From: Diplosphaera chodatii
Lineage: Eukaryota > Chlorophyta > Trebouxiophyceae > Prasiolales > Stichococcaceae
Assembly (NCBI GenBank): GCA_032358165.1
Contig: JAALGY010000053.1
Location: 248,001 to 312,000 of the forward strand
Length of the DNA: 64,000 nt
Direction: 5' to 3'
Shown here: in pieces, positions 57,088 to 64,000 of the stretch
How positions within the stretch are numbered: the first letter of the stretch is position 1
Layout: every line of letters starts with the position of its first letter
Made by a program: the position numbers and the translations under genes
The notes under the pieces: generated by a model
Databases searched by the model: none
What the model saw: only the letters and a program-made list of their open reading frames with translations
Told to the model about the DNA's origin: nothing

Positions 57088-58510
57088 ATGGCGTCAATGA
57101 CGAGCACGCTGCCAGTCCACCGTCCCTTCGCATCATGCAGATCCCAGCGCTGTGCGTCGACCACAAGGCGCCACGTCGCGCCAGTGCGTGCTGCGGCTCC
57201 ACAGGTACGTGCGGGCTTTGTTTCATAGGTGCCATGATCCAACGGGGTACAGCTCGCGTGCTGATCGCGCAAAATGCCCAAGTTGTGTCACGGCACTGAG
57301 CACCTGGTGCAAGCAATGATCCAACCAATCCGAAGGTCGTTGGCTGAAGCTGAGATTGATGTATGCAATGTCGTCTCTGTTTTGACCGTCTTTTGGGTTG
57401 ATGCCAATAGTTACGAGCAGGTGGTTGCAGGATTGCTGCCTTCAGCGCTGATCTGCCTGAACAGCCGCAGCAACCGAAGCTGCATCTCATCGACTTCAGG
57501 TACGTGGCTCTCCATCTCTGCAGGATGCTTTCCGCAAGGCGGCGGGCGCCGCAGCCGGCGCCGCGCTGGTGCTGACGCTGGCCGCGCCGGCGCTGGCGGT
57601 GGACCTGCCGTTCTTCGGCGAGAAGAACCAGGGCGGCACCGTGCCAGAAGGGTGCGCATCGTAGTAGTATATGTCGATGATCTGGGCCGCGTCACATTCC
57701 CAGTGTGACTGATCATCGTCTCACAGAGAACGCCTACTGATCTGTAGTCTCGGGTGTGGCAGCAGACGGCATGCCCTGCACCCTGGCTGTGTTTCATGGG
57801 AACTTTGGGTCCATGTCATGCGTGTCAGCGTCTGATGCAGCAGCGCTTCTGGTCATGTAGGGACAGCCCGAAGGCGCTGCAGACTCGCATGACAGGACCA
57901 GGTGAGCGCTCTGTCGCGTGTGCCGAAACACAAGCACTCGAACTGTGCCATGGCGTTTCAAGCGCGGTGTCGTCAAGGTGCATGCACCAGCTGCATCGGT
58001 GCTCAAGTTTGACAGTCGATAGCACCCCATCGTGACGCTGTGCAACACATGAAACAACACACTGTGCTGCAGACAGCATGCGCGGCGGCGGGCAGCCAGA
58101 CAAGTCCAACACGGCGTACCCAGAGACGGCGGGCGGCAGCGGCGCGGGCGGCGTGCCGCCCATTGCCGGTCGCTCCAACCTGGAGTCCACCACGGTGGGT
58201 TGAGGGTCTAACTTTAATCCTTGCTTATGAGAAACACATCAGCGTGTCGCCCGTCGCAGGACGCACCAATCTGGCGTCCACCATGGTGTGCTGGGCCGGG
58301 CTGCTCTGCAGATCCTGATTCTGGGCCCTGTCCCGTCACACATGCCGTTTCCTGCTGGGGCCATGGTACATGGCCTGCGTGTAGTGCCAGTGCCACGCCA
58401 TTGAATGCAGTACAACCATGTGGTGAAGACCGGATGAATGTTGCTCGTGGCAGTGGTCGAATAGCCCCTGCGCTTATGTGCTGCAGGCGGCACCTGACAA
58501 GGCCAAGTAG
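57088..58510 (+). CDS. Small thylakoid-lumen-type protein, unknown function
   Basis: Four exons: 57088-57204, 57524-57651, 58077-58194 and 58487-58510; 128 residues. It has a two-part targeting signal. Residues 1-39 (MASMTSTLPVHRPFASCRSQ...) look like a plastid transit peptide. Then [20 protein letters not shown] and ALAVD form a hydrophobic core with an Ala-x-Ala cleavage site, as in lumen proteins sent by the Sec route (there is no twin Arg). The mature part would be about 65 residues, hydrophilic, Gly/Pro-rich, starting VDLPFFGEKNQGGTVPEG, with GRSNLESTT and ending AAPDKAK. I do not recognise it; a small photosystem or lumen accessory protein is possible. The 24-base last exon follows an intron that holds a diverged copy of the end of exon 3. 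Confidence 0.8.
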
Positions 58511-58749
58511 GCGGGCATAGTCGGGGACACGGCACAGCACCGATGCCGAGCAGCTGCAAAAACGGGCAGGACTCTACGATGGTGTTTACAGCTGCGTTGA
58601 TCTCAGCCACGGACTAATCATCATAAGATGCTCTCGAGTGCCTGCGCTTCAAAAACGTTGCAAGCTGCTGCAACAGGCTGACCAATTTGCAACATGCAAC
58701 AAACCCATGGAGAGCCTTGACTGTGATATATGGTTGCGACGGGCACCCT
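58511..58749. other. Convergent 3' flank
   Basis: 239 bases between the stop codons of the lumen-type gene (+) and CWC27 (-). No element recognised. Confidence 0.55.
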
Positions 58750-61700
58750 TCACCGCCGTTGCCGGTCACCCTGACCACCCCAGCCACCTGCATCCCTGCC
58801 GCCGCCCCTGCCGCCACCCCTGCCGTCACCTCGGCCCCAGCCACTCCCAAAACCGTTGCCGTCCCTGCCGCCGCCCCGTCCGCCTGCCCTGCCCTCGCCC
58901 CCACCCCAGCCACCGCCGTCTCTGTCGCCACCCCTTCCGCCATCCTCGGGTCTGCTGCTGCCGCCGCCGGCGCCGGCGCTGCCCCACTCCGTCTCCCGCT
59001 TCTGCTTCTTGGCCTGCTGCCGGTTCCACTGCTCCTTGCCCTTCTCCAGCAGCGGGTCGATCACCTGCGGGAGGCGCAGCACACGGACGCTTCGGCAAAC
59101 CCTCCGACACTAGCTTCTCCACGTGCCTCCGCGAATACTCTTGCATTTGAGGACGATTCGTGCACCAGAAGCAGGGTGGGCACCCGAGGCGGCTGTTGCA
59201 AGCAGAGAGGGTGCCAGGTACTCTGCCAAAGAGACAGCAGCGTGAGGCAGGAATGGCGGTGCCAGGCGCACCACCAGGTTGTCCACGTCGTCCATGTTGC
59301 GGTCCATGGCGCCGCGGGCCGCCTCCTTGGGGAAGTCCAGCACGTGGCCCCGCAGCGCCTCGATCCCACCCTTGAGCACCTCGTCGTCCTCGTCCTGCAG
59401 GGGGAGTGCGCCATGGAATGACCAGTATGCAGGTCCCTGAATGTTCTGCAGGGGTATGCAGTTGCTGGGATGCTGACGTGAACGAGCTGTGAGGCTCCAA
59501 GATGGTGCACTTGCTGGCACGCTTTACCGCAGCTGATGTTGCTGCTCGAAGCACACACAGCTAACGCCAATGCAACACTGACACAGCAGAGGTGCACGAA
59601 CAGCTTCGGCCACTGTGGGCTTTGACATGAGGGATGCTGTCATCATGGTTCAGTGGGGTAGGGCTTTACCTGCAGCGCGTCAATGCGCCAGGCCGCGGGC
59701 TTCAGCGCCTCATGGTCGATGTCCTTCCGCACCCTGCCCGCATACGCCTCCTGAGCAGCCACAACCACCGTGAGCCATATGGTATACATCACTCGTGTAA
59801 ACATGCCTCATCAGGAGGCTACACCACCCCGTGCATCCACGCATGGACAGGCGGAAGCGCCTTACTAGGACTCTGCCATGCGACCGCAGGGCAACAGCAG
59901 GGCAACATTGACAGAAATGCTCCTTGCTCAGGGGTTTGCCCTAGCACCTGCTCCGCTGCGGCTGACGGCCCCGCGCCGGCATCGCCGTCCCGGGCACCAG
60001 CCGCTGCCGTAGTCTCCCCGCTGCCGCCCAGCGCCGCGGCAAAGGCCCGCATTTTGGCCAGCGTGTCGGCCTCCCGCTGCCCCGTCAGCCGCGCGCGCTG
60101 CTTGTACTGCCGCCGCTTCAGCTCCCACGGCTTCAGCAGGTCCGCATCCTCCACCTTGTTCATCTGCAGGGTTACAACAGGTTCCCGGTCAACAGCAGCA
60201 ACGGATTGTGTCCTGGAACAGGTCGATACACCCTGCTGTACATGGTCGCACATTGTTCTCAGCTCGAGACGTCAAGGTTGCGCAGGGAGAATGGTCAGGC
60301 AGGCACCTGCCGAGACGGCTTGATGACGGCCGCCTTGGAGCCGCCGGCCAGGGCGGCCGAGCGCCGCTTGTCGGCGTCGTTGCGGCCCCTGCCGCCGCCG
60401 TCATCATCGCTGTCCTCATCGCTGTCTTCATCGCTGTCCTTGAGCCGGCTGCCGCCGCCGTCCCTGCAGCTCAGATCCGCGATGCTCAGCAAATGGCTGG
60501 ACGCCGACAGACGGCACCATGTGACGGGTTTGTGATCCTGCTGTTCCAGCGCTGCTCTCTGACACGGTGGACCACAGCACTCATCTGCCACTGTTGCGCC
60601 GCAACCCAGGGCTACAGCATGTGGCACTGGCCGTCACTTCTGCACAGATGTGACAGGCAACATGACCCGAGGAGCACTGGCACCTGCTGGCCGCCGGTGC
60701 TACTGCGGCGGCGTTGCCGCCGAGCGCGGCGCGCTTTGCGAGGGCCTGGGCCCGCATGCGCTGCTCGAAGCCCTCATCCGTGTCGTCGCCGTCTGCCGCC
60801 GCTGCAGGGCTGGCCGCATCGGCTGGCGCCTTCTTGCTGAGCTTCGCCAGGCGCGCCTGCGCAGCAGGTTCATGTGTGTTTATCGAACCCCAGCCGAGAA
60901 GGTCATTGTTCAGGTGAAGTGCAATGTGAAGCATGTGTCATAGGATATTGCAGCTTCACATTTCGGACTGACCACGACAGCTACCATAGACGCCCACCTG
61001 CACCGCAGCTTTGCGGACTGCTGCTTCCTCTGCCTCCTGTGCAGCCAGCCGCCTCTCCTCCTCTGTGTTCACCTTCACCAACCTGGAATGGCATGATAGA
61101 CGCGCTGAAGCTCATCAGTGCACCGCCGGGATCAGACCCAGCAGCACTGATGCTTTCATCTGAGCGCCTCCTGCGGTCGAAGCAGCCAGCTTCACAGTCT
61201 GTCAGGTGGTCAACACCACACGACGACAGTATGTCGTATACACACCTGGCATCGTCAATCGCTTCGTGCGCGCTGCGGATGCGCGCAGCCGCCGGCGCCT
61301 CGCCGCCTCCCCCGTCACCGTCACCCTCCTCGCCCCCCTCGTCGTCCTCGAACGACAGCAGCGCCGCGTTCTTCTTGACCTTGGGCCGGGCCTGCGACGC
61401 CGCCTCCGCCTTCTCCCTGAGGCAAGAAAGCGCTCAGCTTTTCAAACACACTGTCAACACGCAGGACGCCCACATGGCTGCACACTACCATGGCTTGGCG
61501 CTAGCACCAACAATGCTGGCCTGCTTGCATGGGCCTTTGCCCAGAAGGAAGTTGCGACACTCCACTGACAGTGGGGACACATCAGCGTGGTCACCGCTCG
61601 GCGGCCGCCAGCCGCTCGGCGCGTGTCGTGCGCGGCTCGATGTCGTCAAAGGGGTTCCACAGCACCTCCGCCTCCTTGATGAACGGCGGGTTCTCCGGCC

Positions 61701-62873
61701 TGGGCACACGAGAAAGCACCCCAGTCAAGATGGGCTGATTGGGATGCAGGCAGGGCCTCGCCGCCAACGGGGCAGCTGTGGGCAGCTCGCACAGGAGCAG
61801 CTGCTCCGACGTGCAAGGTGACGCGATGACCTGGAACCGTTTTTGCGTGAGCCAGCCGCATCCAGATCTGCAGGACGTGACAGATCCTGCACCTGTCGTT
61901 AGTATCGACTTCCAGATTGTTCATCTCCATGACATTGTAAATGGTGTCGCCGCCCACGCGGCCGAAGATGGTGTTCTTCTTCTGCAGGGACTCGGTGGGG
62001 CCCAGGGTGACGAAGAACTGGCTGCCGTTGGAGTGCTCCCGGTTCTCGTTGGCGCACGCCACGATGCCCCTGCCAGATGCACACGCGCCCATCCGTCACG
62101 CAGGACACATGTGGAAGGCGGCCGTCAGCATGTTGCTTCGATGGTCCTCATTGCCACTGTCCTGTGACTGCAGACTGGGCCAGCAGCTGCATGTCACTGT
62201 GCAAACATGTGCAGCATGGCGCTGGCAGAGACCACCTGTGCGAGAAGCGCAGACGCGAGTGGAACTCGTCCTTGAAAGGCTCTCCATAGATAGTCTCGCT
62301 GCCTGTGCCAGTCCCAGTAGGGTCGCCAGTCTGCACCAAGGCAGGATGCATAAATCAAGATGAGGTCAGAGCTCCTGCTGGCGGTGATGTCCTCGCGTGC
62401 AAAAGTGCACGCATGGTTGCACTACGAGACGCTGGCAAAACCTCGTTCTAGTGCCACATGAGCTGCCCACCTGGACCAGAAAGTCCTTGAGCACCCGGTG
62501 GAAGGCGCAGCCATCATAAAAGCCCTCCAGACACAACTGCACAAAGTTCCGCACCGCCTGCAAGCGCAGGATGAGGACGAGGGCTCTATCACCGTGCTTG
62601 CATGCCCATGGCCCAGCACCAATGCTGATAAACGCTTCCGTTCCGCGGCACCGGCTCACCTTGGGTGCCTCCTTCGGCCATAGTTCGATGTCAATGTCAC
62701 CCGCCGTGGTCCTCAACACCACCTGCCAGAGAGATGACGTTGGTATAACCATGCAAGTTGCGAATACTGTGGACCATGCACTGCAGCATGCGGCAATATC
62801 GTTTTGCTGACGCCACACTAGCTTCGCCCACCTTGCCCTTGGTCGGCGGCTCGAGGTTGTAAATGTTCGACAT
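58750..62873 (-). CDS. CWC27: Spliceosome-associated cyclophilin CWC27
   Basis: Fourteen exons in translation order: 62832-62873, 62660-62722, 62471-62557, 62236-62330, 61893-62069, 61595-61699, 61246-61416, 60998-61082, 60684-60856, 60307-60463, 59948-60163, 59670-59750, 59275-59394 and 58750-59064; 628 residues. It starts MSNIYNLEPPTKGKVVLRTT, typical of CWC27 orthologues. The cyclophilin domain (about 1-180) includes GCAFHRVLKDFLVQ, TGDPTGTGTGSETIYG, ANENREHSNGSQFFVTL and KKNTIFGRV. After it come EVLWNPFDDIEPR and KKNAALLSFEDDE, segments conserved in CWC27, then acidic and basic low-complexity stretches. The conserved C-terminal part includes VEDADLLKPWELKRRQYKQR, and the tail is Gly/Arg-rich. 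CWC27 joins activated (B-act) spliceosomes. As in other orthologues the catalytic pocket is altered, so isomerase activity is doubtful. All introns are GT-AG. Confidence 0.96.
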
Positions 62874-63333
62874 GGTGTCAAAACGACAGGCTCAGGCGCT
62901 GGTCAAGCAGATTGACCCTGCGCAATACGTCAGGCACGGCAGCACATGGTCGGCGCCACTGCTGTCATGCCCGTTCGAGCTGAACGACTGTAGCTGCAGC
63001 GTACAGACCTCAGCGCAAACGCAAACGTACTACGGATCTGCCTCGCCTTCGCAAGGTGGACTGCAACCGAGTGAGTGACCTCGGTGCTCCCGTGGTACTG
63101 CAGATGTCTGGCATGATGCACATCCAGCAGCCAGAGCAACGCCAGTCAGGCAGTACCGCAAGCGCAGTCTAGCAATTCAGCGCAGCGTCGATATTGTTGA
63201 CCAGCTGCAAGTGCTGCACTGCTTCAGAAAGGTCGCGGCATCCAGCAATTGCAGTTTGGTCTGGAGTGTGATCCCTGTGTGACTTAAGCCAGAACAGCTA
63301 GATATTGTGAGTGCCTGCTTGCAACCGGCAACG
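62874..63333. other. Divergent intergenic region
   Basis: 460 bases between the CWC27 start (-) and the TMCO1-like start (+), presumably both promoters. No other feature. Confidence 0.55.
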
Positions 63334-64000
63334 ATGACGCTGCACATGGATATGCTCGGCATCCTGGCGCTTTCGGTCGCCGTGTGCTGCTTCATCGAGT
63401 TCGTGCAGTGGCTCGTGATCTACAGGTGCGGCGCACCACAAGCGCAAGCCATGTTGCACGCATGCATGTACAACTATGAGCGCATGCGCATCACAGGCGC
63501 TGCTGATCAGCCTTGCGGGTGACTCAAACCAGCATGAGGTTGTCCACACCACCCACCTGCGACAGCTTCATGTCATGCGCTCATGGCATGCGCACTGCAG
63601 GCGGCCGCACTTCCGGCAGGTGAAGCAGTGGCTGGCGGTGCAGAACAAAAAGCTGACGGACCTTAACAAGGACAGCGGCCCCGGCGCCGGCGCACAGAAA
63701 GGCAAAGCCAAGAAGCAGGTGCCTCCTGCCGCTGTGCTTGTGACTCGCTGGGTGGATATGCAAGCGCCCCAGCCGTGTGCTGCTGCGGCGGACTACGTGC
63801 CTCTTCCCCTGATCCGATTGCCCGCTTGCACTTCAGGAGCGGATAGAGAACAGCATGAAGATGGAGACCGGGCGGCTGTTTGCGACGATGAAGCTGCAGC
63901 AAGTCGTCCTTGTGAGTGCCAGTCAACCGTTTCTCTATGCGAACATCGTGCCGATGTACAGCACGAGACACTGTCAAATACCATGCAGCCTCAGGCATGC
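63334..64000 (+). CDS. TMCO1: TMCO1-like ER membrane protein, 3' end cut by window edge
   Basis: Three exons are visible: 63334-63425, 63601-63718 and 63837-63911; the rest lies beyond the window. The protein starts MTLHMDMLGILALSVAVCCF and has one membrane segment ending in WLVIYRR. A basic coiled-coil stretch follows (FRQVKQWLAVQNKKL, QKGKAKKQERIENS), then MKMETGRLFATMKLQQVVL, which begins the second hydrophobic region. The order of TM helix, VYR, a Lys/Glu coiled coil with KKKIER-like spacing, and Met-rich helix matches TMCO1 of the Oxa1/GET1/EMC3 superfamily. In animals TMCO1 acts at the ER in the multipass translocon and has also been described as a calcium-release channel. Its function in algae is not established. 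Confidence 0.88.

Overview
The window is nuclear DNA from a green alga. The genes are plant-type: a starch synthase of the SSIII/SSIV group, a plastid-targeted inositol-monophosphatase-like enzyme and a small thylakoid-lumen-type protein. Coding exons are very GC-rich and are broken by many 100-500 base introns. The closest general match in style is a trebouxiophyte such as Chlorella or Coccomyxa. That placement is inferred from style and was not tested. There are no operons, CRISPR arrays or prokaryotic signals.

Layout from left to right: a DUF218 (YdcF-like) gene cut by the left edge (-); a 35-exon DHX29-type DEVH helicase (+); intronless RPLP0 (-); a plastid IMPL1-like phosphatase (+); starch synthase IV (-); an unidentified 532-residue protein, possibly plastid-targeted (+); an F-box/leucine-rich-repeat gene (-); a 4 kb gene-poor stretch ending in an island of 181-base repeats with retroelement-like remnants; tRNA-Trp(CCA) (+); NUP85 (+); a BTB/POZ gene (+); a helicase-associated (HA) repeat gene (-); two tandem paralogous F-box/LRR genes (+); a small lumen-type protein (+); the spliceosomal cyclophilin CWC27 (-); and a TMCO1-like gene cut by the right edge (+).

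The exon models were built by hand, joining exons only where reading phase and family similarity agreed. Every complete model sums to a whole number of codons. The genes are mostly housekeeping and need not act together: translation (DHX29, RPLP0, tRNA-Trp), splicing (CWC27), nuclear pore (NUP85), ER membrane (TMCO1), plastid carbon and lumen proteins, and four ubiquitin-adaptor-like genes (three F-box, one BTB).

The most notable signals are an apparent excess of GC-AG introns (about 13 of about 160, several fixed by conserved protein sequence), the tandem F-box/LRR pair with matching exon lengths, an N-terminal C2H2 finger on the DHX29 homologue, a stand-alone HA-repeat protein, and the 181-base repeat family.
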